64,000 nt of DNA from Actinoplanes subtropicus. Lineage in GTDB: Bacteria; Actinomycetota; Actinomycetes; Mycobacteriales; Micromonosporaceae. Position numbers and translations under genes: made by a program. Location: NCBI RefSeq assembly GCF_000721705.1, contig NZ_JOJL01000003.1:1-64000 (forward strand), given 5' to 3'. Shown in pieces: positions 50,328-58,932 of this stretch. How positions within the stretch are numbered: the first letter of the stretch is position 1; each line of letters begins with the position of its first letter. The notes beneath the pieces are model-generated. The model saw nothing but the letters and a program-made list of their open reading frames with translations, made no database searches and was not told the DNA's origin.

Positions 50328-50893
50328 TGAACCTCCGCCGCACCGACCGCCTCTGGATGCTGGGCGGCCTGTTCGGGATCATCGTGCTCGTCGTGGCCGC
50401 ATACCTGCTGGCCATCAGGCCGATCTACAACGACAAGGCCGACAAGCAGAGCCAGGCCGACGACCAGGCGCTGACGCTGGTCACGCTCAAGAAACAGCTG
50501 AACCAGCTCAAGGCCAAGGCCAAGGACCAGGCGATCTACACCGCACAGCTGAACGCCAAGACGGCGGCCATGCCGGATTCGTACGACATGCCGAACTACC
50601 TGCGCGCGCTGCAGACCTCCGGCACCGCGGTGCGGGTGGTGGTCAGCGGCGTCAGCGTCGGGGCGCCCGCGAAGGTCACCGGGTTGCCCGACGTCATCGC
50701 GGTGCCGATCAACCTCACCGCCACCGGCGCGCCGGCCGATCTCGGCCGGTTCCTCAACCGGCTGCAGGACGTGCAGAGCCGGGCGGTGCTGATCTCGTCG
50801 GTCAGCCTCAGCGTCAGCGCCACGGCGGGGATGGCCGCCTCGCTGACCGTCTCCGCGTTCTGCCGCAAGAGCGCGAAATGCACCGCCGGCTAG
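50327..50893 (+). CDS. pilO: Type IV pilus assembly protein PilO
   Basis: A 188-residue protein with one membrane helix (about 10-30), a coiled coil and a ferredoxin-like domain (RALQTSGTAVRVVVSGVSVG to SLTVSAFC), typical of PilO, which pairs with PilN. GGAGG with a 6-base spacer precedes the ATG at 50327. Like PilN it ends with a pair of cysteines (FCRKSAKC). It closes the cluster; no secretin genes follow, as expected without an outer membrane. Confidence 0.86.
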   Translation: MNLRRTDRLWMLGGLFGIIVLVVAAYLLAIRPIYNDKADKQSQADDQALTLVTLKKQLNQLKAKAKDQAIYTAQLNAKTAAMPDSYDMPNYLRALQTSGTAVRVVVSGVSVGAPAKVTGLPDVIAVPINLTATGAPADLGRFLNRLQDVQSRAVLISSVSLSVSATAGMAASLTVSAFCRKSAKCTAG

Positions 50894-50920
50894 CCCTCGG
50901 CTTGCCTCGATAGCGCCGGG

Positions 50921-52195
50921 TCAGCGCACCCGCCAGACCCCGGTCACGCCGCGCAGCGTCGGGCAGAGCAGGTAATCGCCGCCGATCTGGCAGCGGAACG
51001 CGGCCACGTCCGCCATCGACCCGGCGGTGCGCAGGTCGCCGGTCGCCTCGTCGGGCACCGACACCCAGGTACGGACGCCGTCCGTGCGCAGGATCAGCCG
51101 GCCCAGCTGGCGGCTGTGCCCGAGCGGGCGCAGTTCCCGGCCGGTGCCGGCGTCGATCAGCGCGGCCTCGGCGTCCTCCTGGTTGTCGTACGCGAACAGC
51201 CGGTCCCGGTCGTACCGGTAGGCGATCCCCCAGGACGGCTGCTGCCAGCGCACCTGGCCGCCGGCCGGGTCGACCCCGCTCACCCACCGGGTGTCGGCCA
51301 CGCAGAGCACCGGCCCGCAGTCCGAGACCGAGCCGACCGGGCCACCGACCGACTGCCACAGCGGGGTCAGCGGTCGCATCGAATACGCGGTCAGCGACGC
51401 CCGTCCCGGCACCCGCCGGGACAGGTAGAGCCGGTCGCCGACCACGCTCACCGAGGCCGAGTCGGACGGCAGCGACCGGTCGGCCGGCGGCGCCGAGCCC
51501 AGCCGCAGCTTGCCCTTGGCGATCTCGTGGCCGTCCGCGTACGAGAAGAGCACCATGCTGCCGGTCGCGCCGACCGCCACGATCCACGGTGAGCCGCCGC
51601 CGTGGAACAGCTCGTCCGGCCCGAGGAAGCCGCCCGGGTCGACGTCCCGGGTCCACAGCGTGCGACCGGTGCGCGCGTCGAGCATCCGGAGCGCGCCCTC
51701 GCCGTTCATCCCCTCCTGGGTGAGAACGCCGCCCCGGGACACGGTGACCACCACGGTGTCCGCCGACACCTCGCTCCACAACGGCCGGCCGGTCGCCGCC
51801 TCCAGCGCGGTCAACCGTTGCTCGCCGCCGTCCGACAGGACGAGCAGGACGCCGCTGCCCGAGTCGATCCACAGGTCCTCGACGGTCAGGTCGAACCGCC
51901 GGGACCACTGCCGGACGCCGGTGGGCAGGGCGTAACGGCGTACCTCCGTGGGAGTGCCCAGGAAGAGCGACCCGGCACTCAGCTCGGCCGCCGTGACCGG
52001 CTCGTCCAACGCCAGCACGGGCGTCAGCCCGGGCCGGGCCGGCACCGAACCGCCCAGCGCGAGCAGCACCGCGACCAGCACGATCGCCAGCAGCGCCGAG
52101 CGCGACCGCACGATCGATTCGCCGCCCGGAGGCTCGGGCGACGCACGGTCGAGGTCGATCAGCGGGGTCTCGCCGGCCACTCGCTCAGCATGCAT
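50921..52195 (-). CDS. Membrane-anchored PQQ-like beta-propeller protein
   Basis: A 424-residue protein: a short cytoplasmic tail, one membrane helix (about 35-52, SALLAIVLVAVLLALGG) and an extracytoplasmic beta-propeller of PQQ/WD-like blades (repeated RQWSRRFDLTVEDLW, ALEAATGRPLWSEVS, MLDARTGRTLW). Such domains bind partners rather than catalyse. ATG at 52195 is used; 52216 is possible. It converges on pilO and is divergent from the GntR gene; an envelope role is inference. Confidence 0.8.
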   Translation of the reverse strand: MHAERVAGETPLIDLDRASPEPPGGESIVRSRSALLAIVLVAVLLALGGSVPARPGLTPVLALDEPVTAAELSAGSLFLGTPTEVRRYALPTGVRQWSRRFDLTVEDLWIDSGSGVLLVLSDGGEQRLTALEAATGRPLWSEVSADTVVVTVSRGGVLTQEGMNGEGALRMLDARTGRTLWTRDVDPGGFLGPDELFHGGGSPWIVAVGATGSMVLFSYADGHEIAKGKLRLGSAPPADRSLPSDSASVSVVGDRLYLSRRVPGRASLTAYSMRPLTPLWQSVGGPVGSVSDCGPVLCVADTRWVSGVDPAGGQVRWQQPSWGIAYRYDRDRLFAYDNQEDAEAALIDAGTGRELRPLGHSRQLGRLILRTDGVRTWVSVPDEATGDLRTAGSMADVAAFRCQIGGDYLLCPTLRGVTGVWRVR

Positions 52196-52230
52196 GCCTA
52201 GGCCGCCGGTTGGCATCCGGTCACCGTGAG

Positions 52231-52236
52231 TACTCT
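52231..52236 (+). promoter_or_regulatory. -10 box TACTCT for GntR gene
   Basis: TACTCT is 6 bases before the ATG at 52243. It is part of GAGTACTC, a small palindrome that a regulator could use. Confidence 0.6.
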
Positions 52237-52242
52237 GCCCGT

Positions 52243-52896
52243 ATGTCTTACGCGGTTCCACCGACCCGCACCGCGGCCGTCGTCCGGCAGCTGCGCAACG
52301 AGATTGTCACCGGTGAGCTCCCGCCCGGCACGCTGATCAAGGATGCCGAGCTGGCGTCCCGCCTCGGCGTCAGCATCACGCCGGTGCGCGAGGCGATCGC
52401 CCAGCTCTCGGTCGAGGGCCTGATCGACATTGCGCCCAACCGCACCCGCCACGTCACCCGGGTCACGCAGAAGAACGCGCTCGAGCTGATCGACGTGATG
52501 AGCGTGCTGGCCTGCGCCGGTTTCGAGTGGGGCGTGGACAACCTGACCGGCACCCACATCGCCCTGATGCGCCAGCGGCAGAGGGAGTTCGTCGAGGCGC
52601 TGCGCGCCGGGAACGTGCTGGCGGCCAGCGCGGCCGGGGCCGATTTCAGCACCACCGTGATCCTGGCGAGCGGCAACCGCGAGCTGCAGTCCATGGTGGA
52701 TCTTGTGGTCGCGCGCACCATGCGGATTCTCGCGATGACCGCGGAGAGCAACCTCTGGGACACCTGGATCGAGGGGCACGAAGAGATTCTCGCGCTGCTC
52801 GAGTCCGGCGACCGGAAGGGCGCGCTGGCCCGCTACCGCCAGATCTACGTCGACTACCGCAACCGGGTCGAGCGGGAGCTCTTCGAGGACCTTTAG
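52243..52896 (+). CDS. GntR-family regulator (FadR type)
   Basis: A 217-residue regulator: winged helix at the N-terminus (LRNEIVTGELPPGTLIKDAE, LGVSITPVREAIAQLSVEGL) and an all-helical FCD ligand domain (about 85-215) that usually binds an organic acid through a metal site. It overlaps the converging LLM oxidoreductase by 4 bases. The ligand and targets are unknown; self-control or control of the adjacent genes is plausible. Confidence 0.87.
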   Translation: MSYAVPPTRTAAVVRQLRNEIVTGELPPGTLIKDAELASRLGVSITPVREAIAQLSVEGLIDIAPNRTRHVTRVTQKNALELIDVMSVLACAGFEWGVDNLTGTHIALMRQRQREFVEALRAGNVLAASAAGADFSTTVILASGNRELQSMVDLVVARTMRILAMTAESNLWDTWIEGHEEILALLESGDRKGALARYRQIYVDYRNRVERELFEDL

Positions 52897-53711
52897 TCCG
52901 TCATGACCACCTCCACGTCGAAGGTTCGGACCGCGTAGCGGGCGATCCCCCATCGGCTCTCGATGTCGCGCAGTTTCGCGGTGATCTCGTCGACCGTGCC
53001 GGCAAAGGCGTAGGGCGCGGCCGTCAGATCTGATTCGTCCTCGTGCAGCTCTTCTGCCCACTTCGCGTAGGTGGCGCCGGCGTCGTCGGTCACCTCGAAA
53101 CGCTGCACGAGGGCCTCGGTCGGTTTGTCGCCGCAGAGCTCGACCTGGGCGTCGATCTGGTCGCGCCGCCAGCGGGTCTCGTGCATGTGCCCGTCCTCGA
53201 GCGTGCGGCCCAGGCCGGAGAGCCCGATCAGGTCGGCCTCGGCGGCGGCCCAGCGCAGCAGTCGGGTGTTGCCGCCGCCGAACAGCAGCGGCACCCGCTC
53301 CTGCACCCTCGTCTCCTCGGCCAGGAAAGCGCGGGTGCGCTCGGCCACCTCGATGCAGTGGTCGACGCGACCGCGCACATCCGGCCGGGTGCGGCCGACC
53401 GCCGCCCACTCGGCCGGGGTGTGCCCGGCGCCGATGCCCAGCACCGCCCGGCCGCCGGAGACCACGTCGAGGGTGGCGACGTCGGAGGCGAGCAGGGCCG
53501 GCTCCCGGACGCCGGCATTCGACACGTACGACCCGAGCGAGATGCGGCTGGTCACGGCGGCGGCCGCGGCCAGCGCCACGAACGGTGACGCGCCATAGCC
53601 CGGATGGTCGGCCACGTAGAGCGACGCGAAGCCGGCCCGCTCGGCGCGGCGGGCGAGCTCGAGCCACTCGGCGGCGGCGGTCGGCTTGGCCTGGAGGGAG
53701 AAGGTCGTCAT
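52893..53711 (-). CDS. LLM-class F420-dependent oxidoreductase
   Basis: A 272-residue TIM-barrel protein of the luciferase-like monooxygenase family, in actinobacteria usually F420-dependent. The fold landmarks are SLYVADHPGYGASPF, SRISLGSYVSNAG, DVVSGGRAVLGIGAG, and VPLLFGGGNTRLLRWAA. GAGGATC precedes the ATG at 53711. The cofactor is inferred from family habits; no diagnostic F420 residue can be proven here. Confidence 0.85.
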   Translation of the reverse strand: MTTFSLQAKPTAAAEWLELARRAERAGFASLYVADHPGYGASPFVALAAAAAVTSRISLGSYVSNAGVREPALLASDVATLDVVSGGRAVLGIGAGHTPAEWAAVGRTRPDVRGRVDHCIEVAERTRAFLAEETRVQERVPLLFGGGNTRLLRWAAAEADLIGLSGLGRTLEDGHMHETRWRRDQIDAQVELCGDKPTEALVQRFEVTDDAGATYAKWAEELHEDESDLTAAPYAFAGTVDEITAKLRDIESRWGIARYAVRTFDVEVVMTD

Positions 53712-53858
53712 CGCCCGATCCTCGCCGACCGGTTCTCCGGCGCCCAGGCCCTTCTGCCATCAGCAGAGGCGGCAACCGGAAGGCAACCAAGATCTTGTTA
53801 AGGCGCACCCGTCGCCGGTCGATCTGCCGGACAGCCGAGCCGCGAAGGGAACCCCCGG

Positions 53859-54248
53859 ATGAACCAGAACCTGATCCTGATCGCCGAGGACGACGCCGAC
53901 ATCCGCGACATGCTCACGTTCGCCCTCGAGTCCGCCGGGTACCGGACCGTGGCGGCCAAGGACGGGCACGCGGCGGCGCGCATCCTCACCGTGGCGAAGC
54001 CGGTCGGGCTGGTCACCGACGTCCGGATGCCCGCCATGAACGGCATGGAACTCTGCCAGCTCGCCCGCCGTACGCCCGAGATCAGGGACACCGCGATCCT
54101 GATGATCTCGGCCAACGCGCACGCGTACGACGTGGACGCCGGGCTCGGCGCCGGCGCCGACCGCTACCTGCCGAAGCCGCTCTCCCCGCGACGGCTGGTC
54201 AGCGAGTTGCAGGACCTGATCACCAACCGGCACCCGTCGATCAGCTAG
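53859..54248 (+). CDS. Stand-alone response-regulator receiver
   Basis: A 129-residue single REC domain without an output domain. Acidic pocket E10-D11-D12, phospho-acceptor D54 (LVTDVRMPAMNG), and YLPKP with the conserved Lys. GAAGGG precedes the ATG. A second receiver follows 11 bases later. Single receivers act in phosphorelays or by protein contact. Confidence 0.9.
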   Translation: MNQNLILIAEDDADIRDMLTFALESAGYRTVAAKDGHAAARILTVAKPVGLVTDVRMPAMNGMELCQLARRTPEIRDTAILMISANAHAYDVDAGLGAGADRYLPKPLSPRRLVSELQDLITNRHPSIS

Positions 54249-54259
54249 GAGACGCACCC

Positions 54260-54712
54260 ATGACCCCGGTCCTCACCGAGCCGCGCACCGACGAGTTCGT
54301 CCAGGCCCTCACCTCGGCGCCGATCACCGCGCCGGCCGCGCCGACCATCCTCATCGCCGACGACGATGACGACATCCGCGACGTCATCGCCTTCAAGCTG
54401 CAGGTCTCCGGCTTCCGTACGCTCAGCGCCGACAACGGCCGCACCGCCCTGAACCTCGCGGTCGAGCGGCAACCTCGCATGATCATCCTGGACGTGACCA
54501 TGCCGCAGATGGACGGCCTGCGCGTCTGCTACGAGCTGCACGCCCGCCGGGAGACCGCGCAGATCCCGGTGCTGATGATCAGCGGGAACGGCCGGCCCGC
54601 CGACCGGGAGCTCGGCTTCGCCACCGGCGCCGACGACTACCTGCCCAAGCCGTTCAGCCAGCACGAGATGCTGCGCCGAGTGAACTGGCTGCTGATGTCC
54701 TCCGGGCGCTGA
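54260..54712 (+). CDS. Stand-alone response-regulator receiver
   Basis: A 150-residue protein: a 28-residue disordered leader and one REC domain with acidic residues at D34-D36 (LIADDDDDIRD), phospho-acceptor D78 (IILDVTMPQMDG) and YLPKPFS. AGGAG precedes the ATG. It forms a tandem pair with the previous gene, and its 3' end overlaps the converging kinase-less sensor gene by 59 bases. Confidence 0.9.
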   Translation: MTPVLTEPRTDEFVQALTSAPITAPAAPTILIADDDDDIRDVIAFKLQVSGFRTLSADNGRTALNLAVERQPRMIILDVTMPQMDGLRVCYELHARRETAQIPVLMISGNGRPADRELGFATGADDYLPKPFSQHEMLRRVNWLLMSSGR

Positions 54713-55202
54713 TCCACCCGGCCAGCCGGCCCGCGCCCATCAGCACCGTAACGATCTCCATCAGCGGGATCCGGTCGGCGGGGTAGAACGAGATCGTCAC
54801 CAGGGCGGCCATGCTCAGCCACGCCCACCCGCCGACCGCCGCCCGATACCGCGACGCCACCACCACGAGGATCATGAACTGGGCCACCAGCAGCGCCGGA
54901 TGCCACGAGAACGGCGGCCGGCCATGCATCTGCACCGGCACCCCGCCGGCGATCCCGGTCACCACGGCCAGCCGCCACGCCAGCAGCGGCCGGGTGAAGG
55001 CGACCACGAACGGCGCCGCCAGCAACAACCCCAGCAGCCAGCAGACCACCGCCGGCAAGCCGGACTTCAGATCGAGATACGTGGCCGCGGCATAGGCCAG
55101 ATACGCCGCGCCCGCCCAGCCCGCGACCCGGGCCGCGGGGAGCCGTTTCGGATGAGACAGCGGCGCGTCCGCGCCGGCCAGGAACGTACGCAAACTGTTC
55201 AT
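54654..55202 (-). CDS. Sensor-kinase-type membrane domain lacking the kinase
   Basis: A 182-residue protein with four to five membrane helices (about 25-45, 50-72, 75-90, 105-120, 125-165). The layout resembles the N-terminal membrane sensor of actinobacterial histidine kinases (AGAAYLAYAAATYLDLKSG, ALLVAQFMILVVVASR), but no H-box or ATPase domain follows. TACCTT 7 bases before the ATG suggests it is transcribed. It could be a remnant, or an integral sensor acting on a separate kinase. Confidence 0.55.
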   Translation of the reverse strand: MNSLRTFLAGADAPLSHPKRLPAARVAGWAGAAYLAYAAATYLDLKSGLPAVVCWLLGLLLAAPFVVAFTRPLLAWRLAVVTGIAGGVPVQMHGRPPFSWHPALLVAQFMILVVVASRYRAAVGGWAWLSMAALVTISFYPADRIPLMEIVTVLMGAGRLAGWISARRTSAASSLGAASRAG

Positions 55203-55209
55203 GGCGCCG

Positions 55210-55215
55210 AAGGTA
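55210..55215 (-). promoter_or_regulatory. -10 box TACCTT for membrane-sensor gene
   Basis: TACCTT (minus strand) lies 7 bases before the ATG at 55202. Confidence 0.55.
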
Positions 55216-55270
55216 GGAGCGCGACGGGGTCGCCGTCGTGATACCGGAGAGCCAACTTCCGGCTACGACC

Positions 55271-55519
55271 TCAGCGGGAGGGACGCCGGGCGGCGTTGGT
55301 CGCCGGCCGGGCGAAGTGGGCGACCCCGCTGTTGTCGTGGCGGCGGCGCCGGGGCGGCGGCGGGATGGCCGCACCGGGTGCTCTCGCCGCCACGGGAGCA
55401 CCCGGTGCCGTTGGGGTGGGCTCGGGGAGGGGCGCCGGTTGCCGCCGGCGCCGGGCCAGGCGGAGCAGCGCCAGTAGAAGCAGCGCCGCGCACGTGACGA
55501 CGGATCCGGCGATCAGCAT
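55271..55519 (-). CDS. Small single-pass membrane protein
   Basis: An 82-residue protein: one membrane helix (2-18, LIAGSVVTCAALLLLALL), a basic stop-transfer (RLARRRRQ) and a Pro/Ala-rich tail. The start with GAGG upstream (GTG-ATG pair at 55522/55519) is plausible. Unknown function. Confidence 0.5.
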   Translation of the reverse strand: MLIAGSVVTCAALLLLALLRLARRRRQPAPLPEPTPTAPGAPVAARAPGAAIPPPPRRRRHDNSGVAHFARPATNAARRPSR

Positions 55520-55639
55520 CACGGTGCCACCCACCTCTCGCGGAGCGAGCCCGTTGGCTATCGAGACAATGACGCTAGCAGCCCTTGACGCCGGAGCCAA
55601 TCAGTCGCGCGGGCCACGGCCTCCGGCTACCTGGCGGCC

Positions 55640-55645
55640 TATGCT
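55640..55645 (+). promoter_or_regulatory. -10 box TATGCT for XRE gene
   Basis: TATGCT is 6 bases before the GTG at 55652, making that codon, not the GTG at 55646, the likely leaderless start. Confidence 0.6.
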
Positions 55646-55651
55646 GTGCCG

Positions 55652-56047
55652 GTGGCAGCCACCGGCTTCGGGGCCTATTTGAAGGAAGCGATCCTGGCTG
55701 CCCAGTTCCCGACGCCGACGCACTTCGCCCGGGCCGTCGGCACCGATCCCTCGGTGGTGCTGCGCTGGCTGAGCGAGGAGCAGCGGCCCACGATCAAGTC
55801 GATCGAGCGGATCGCGCCGGTGCTCGGCAAGAGCATCAACGAGCTGGTCCTCGCGGCGTACCCCGATCGGTTGAACGGCCCGGCGCCGGCCGCCGTGCCC
55901 GCCGCCCACCCGCTCGTCCACGATCTCGCCCGGGTGCTCGCCGACGACTCCCCCATCCCGCGAGCCGACCGCGAGGCCTTGGAGACGGTGCTCGATCGGA
56001 TGATCGAGCCGTACCGCCGACTGCTCCGCCGTCGTAAATCCGGGTGA
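55652..56047 (+). CDS. XRE-family HTH protein
   Basis: A 131-residue regulator with an N-terminal Cro/C1-type helix-turn-helix (about 8-70: FGAYLKEAILAAQFPTPTHF, VGTDPSVVLRWLSEEQRPTI) and a short helical tail. Such proteins are phage-like or developmental repressors. It stands alone before the membrane protein at 56122. Confidence 0.8.
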   Translation: MAATGFGAYLKEAILAAQFPTPTHFARAVGTDPSVVLRWLSEEQRPTIKSIERIAPVLGKSINELVLAAYPDRLNGPAPAAVPAAHPLVHDLARVLADDSPIPRADREALETVLDRMIEPYRRLLRRRKSG

Positions 56048-56109
56048 CAGATTCTCGTCTGAAGGGGACGTCGTCGCTGGTCGATGTCGCGATTCCGGCC
56101 GCGGCGCAC

Positions 56110-56115
56110 TAGCCT
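56110..56115 (+). promoter_or_regulatory. -10 box TAGCCT for membrane-protein gene
   Basis: TAGCCT is 6 bases before the GTG at 56122. Confidence 0.6.
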
Positions 56116-56121
56116 CGGACC

Positions 56122-56676
56122 GTGACCGCGCAGGCCCGGGCCGACCACCACTCGCCGCTGGGGAGTTTGCATCTCCAGATCAGCAGGCTGCTCGTGGTCG
56201 CGATCATCATCGCCACCACCGCGACCGGCGCCCTGATCGTCACGGTGCTGACCCAGATGCCGTCCGGCCAGACCCCCGCCCCGGGGCCGAACGGGTTGCC
56301 CCCGCCGCCGCCCAACCTGCGTCCGCTGGCCGTCGTCTCGATCGTGACCGGCTTCTTCGTGCTGGCTTGGCTGGCCGTGCTCGTGGTGTTCGCCCGCGAC
56401 CAGATCCTGCGTCAGCTGCGGCAGCAGGCCGGGCCGACGCCGACGGGCATCTCCGGCGACGACCTGAACGCGCTGCTCGGCGATCTCCGGGCGGAGATCG
56501 CCAGCGATCGCGAGCGCGACCTGCAGAACCTCGCCGAGAGCATGGCCGAGCTGACCGGCGAGTACGGCGAGAGACGCGAGACCGACGGCTACCTCAGCGG
56601 CATGCGGGCCGCGACCGGCGGCGAGCCCCCGCCCGACGCCAACGTCCGAGCCCTGCGCCGCTCGCCCAAACGCTAA
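56122..56676 (+). CDS. Two-helix membrane protein of unknown function
   Basis: A 184-residue protein with two membrane helices (about 24-45 and 74-94), a Pro-rich loop between them and a charged helical C-terminal half (DDLNALLGDLRAEIASDRER). No catalytic motif. It overlaps the converging LCP gene by 4 bases. Confidence 0.7.
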   Translation: MTAQARADHHSPLGSLHLQISRLLVVAIIIATTATGALIVTVLTQMPSGQTPAPGPNGLPPPPPNLRPLAVVSIVTGFFVLAWLAVLVVFARDQILRQLRQQAGPTPTGISGDDLNALLGDLRAEIASDRERDLQNLAESMAELTGEYGERRETDGYLSGMRAATGGEPPPDANVRALRRSPKR

Positions 56677-57710
56677 GCGCCGGTGACCGCCCGGTAGCTC
56701 GGGTGGCCGCGGAAGTAGTCGGCCATCGTGTCGTCGCGCAGGGCCAGGAAGAGGGCGCGGCAGCCGGCCGTGTCCAGGCGGTTCGCGGTGCCGGCGGCGC
56801 TGTGCACGAAGCCGGTCGACGGGACGGTCGCAAAATCCAGGTCTTGCGTACGCAGGGCGGACAGCTCCCGCGCGGTCGCGGTGAGGTCCAGCCCCGCGTC
56901 CACGACCAGCGACTTCGCCACCGCGGTGAGCAGCGAGTTGAGCCGCAGCGGATTGGCCACCACGCCCATCGAGAGGATCTTGTCGCCGAGCGCGTGCAGG
57001 TACTGCTGCTGCCGCTTGACCCGGTCGAAGTCTCCCTCGGCGAGCCCGTACCGCTGGCGTACGTAGATCTCGGCGTGCTTGCCGTCGAGGTGGTTCACGC
57101 CGGCGTGGAAGCGGTACCCGGTGCGGCCGTCGGTGACCGCCTTGCGGATGGTGACGTCCACGCCGCCGACGATGTCGGTGATCCGCCGGACCGCGGCGAA
57201 GTCGACCCGCACCACGTGGTCGATGGTCAGACCGGTCAGGTGGCTCACCACCTGCACGACCAGCGGCGCTCCGCCCCAGGCGTACGCAGCATTGATCTTG
57301 GTTTTGCCGCCGGACCAGCGGCCGGGCACGAGCGGAACGTAGACGTAGGAATCCCGCGGGATCGAGACGACGCTGGCGTGGCCGTGGTTGGCGTCCACAT
57401 GCACCAGCATGATCGTGTCGCTGCGCGAGGGCTGGCTCGGCGTCCAGGTCGCCCGGGTGTCGACGCCGAGGATCAGGAAGTTCTCGGCGCCGGCCGCGGC
57501 CGGTGGCGGCGTGGTCGCGCCGCCGTTGACGATCACGTACTCCGGCGCCTCGGTGATCTTCGGCAGCGCGGACGCCTGACCGAGGATGTCGTCGCGGCCC
57601 ACCTCGCCCTCGACGTGGTGGGCGTACCGGACGGCCGCCCCGAAACCCGCCCCGGCCAGCCCGATCACGACGGCGAGGGTCACCAGGGCCACTTTCGCCC
57701 ACCGCTTCAC
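56673..57710 (-). CDS. LCP (LytR-CpsA-Psr) family glycopolymer ligase
   Basis: A 345-residue protein: a short cytoplasmic start, one membrane helix (about 6-25) and an extracytoplasmic LCP domain that attaches polyprenyl-linked glycopolymers to peptidoglycan. LILGVDTR, RSDTIMLVHVD, VSIPRDSYV, KINAAYAWGG and YVRQRYG carry the Asp and Arg residues of the active site. The GTG at 57710 is chosen for its place just before the membrane helix, with GGTGGC upstream. It follows two mannosyltransferase genes in the same direction, so it may attach the glycan they help to make. Confidence 0.87.
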   Translation of the reverse strand: MKRWAKVALVTLAVVIGLAGAGFGAAVRYAHHVEGEVGRDDILGQASALPKITEAPEYVIVNGGATTPPPAAAGAENFLILGVDTRATWTPSQPSRSDTIMLVHVDANHGHASVVSIPRDSYVYVPLVPGRWSGGKTKINAAYAWGGAPLVVQVVSHLTGLTIDHVVRVDFAAVRRITDIVGGVDVTIRKAVTDGRTGYRFHAGVNHLDGKHAEIYVRQRYGLAEGDFDRVKRQQQYLHALGDKILSMGVVANPLRLNSLLTAVAKSLVVDAGLDLTATARELSALRTQDLDFATVPSTGFVHSAAGTANRLDTAGCRALFLALRDDTMADYFRGHPSYRAVTGA

Positions 57711-57753
57711 GGCGCCACCTTCGTCCCGGGCTCCGCCACCCGAGGCGGGGCTC

Positions 57754-58932
57754 TCAAGACCTATCGGCCTCCGCGCGGATCCCGTGAGCGAGGACCGGCG
57801 CCGGCAGCCAGGACTCCTGGGTGAGCGCCGCAAGAACGGCAAGACTGAGCCAGACGTACGCGTTGCTGCCCGGGAACGCCCCCCAGCCGATCGGATGCGC
57901 CCACCAGATCCAGACGAGGCTGCTGCTCATGATCACGAAGCCGCCGCCGAGCAGGGCCAGGCGACGCCGCCGCGGCTCGGCCCCGGGGATCCGCAACGCG
58001 CGATCGAGCAGCAGGAACACGCCCGGGATCAGCCACACCAGGTGATGTACCCAGGTGATCGGGCTGACCAGGCAGGCGATCACGCCGGTCACCGCGAAGC
58101 CGAGCACGCCGTCCGGTTTGCGGCTGCGAACCCACCAGCACCAGTACGTGACGACCAGGGCCACGCCGGCCAGCCACAGCGTGGGCGGCGCGTCCAGCCG
58201 GGCCACCACGCCGCGCAACGACTGGTTGGAGACCTGGTAGAGCTTCCCGATCCGGCCGGTGTCCCAGACCGCGTCGGTCCAGAACTCCGTCGACGCGTCC
58301 GGCGCGATCAGCAGCGCGAGCACCGTGGCCGTGGCCGCCGCGGCGACCGCCGTGGCGGCCTGACGGTACTGCCGGGACAGGATCAGGTAGCCGATGAACA
58401 CCACCGGGGTCAGCTTGATCGCCGCGGCGAGGCCGATGCCCACCCCGGCGAACTTCTTGTTCCGCAGGTCGCTGCAGACCAGCACCAGCAGCAACAGGTT
58501 GACCTGGCCGTAGCTGAAGGTGTCCCGGGACGGCTCGAACACCAGGAAGCCCAGGAACATCAGCGCGCACGGCGTCCACAGCGGCCACCCGTGGCGGCGC
58601 AGGATCGGCACGAAGTACCAGCGGATCAGCACCGCCACCGCGGCCGCGTTCAGCAGCGCGGCAACCGCGACCGCCACCGGCCAGGAGGTGATCGCGAGCG
58701 GGCTCAGCATCAGCGCCGCGAACGGCGGATAGGTGAAGCCGTACTCGGTGTCCTGGTAGCGGTAGTCGTACAGCCCGTTCCCGTCGATCAGCCAGGAACG
58801 CACCGCGCCCCGGTAGACGCCCAGGTCGAAGAAGTGGCGGAAGGTCGGAATGGTGGCCAGGAAGACGGCGACCGCGACGGCGGTCATGGCGACCAGCGCG
58901 ACCTGCGCCGGCGGTCGGCGGAGCGCCTTCAT
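57754..58932 (-). CDS. GT87 mannosyltransferase
   Basis: A 392-residue GT-C membrane mannosyltransferase with about ten helices, of the DUF2029/PimE-MptC type that uses polyprenyl-phosphate-mannose outside the membrane to build lipomannan-like glycans. The first extracytoplasmic loop has DLGVYRGAV with the catalytic Asp, and TYPPFAALMLSP, FSYGQVNLLLL and LTPVVFIGYL are typical. Its ATG overlaps the stop of the mptB-like gene (ATGA), and the LCP gene starts 43 bases after its stop. Confidence 0.85.
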   Translation of the reverse strand: MKALRRPPAQVALVAMTAVAVAVFLATIPTFRHFFDLGVYRGAVRSWLIDGNGLYDYRYQDTEYGFTYPPFAALMLSPLAITSWPVAVAVAALLNAAAVAVLIRWYFVPILRRHGWPLWTPCALMFLGFLVFEPSRDTFSYGQVNLLLLVLVCSDLRNKKFAGVGIGLAAAIKLTPVVFIGYLILSRQYRQAATAVAAAATATVLALLIAPDASTEFWTDAVWDTGRIGKLYQVSNQSLRGVVARLDAPPTLWLAGVALVVTYWCWWVRSRKPDGVLGFAVTGVIACLVSPITWVHHLVWLIPGVFLLLDRALRIPGAEPRRRRLALLGGGFVIMSSSLVWIWWAHPIGWGAFPGSNAYVWLSLAVLAALTQESWLPAPVLAHGIRAEADRS

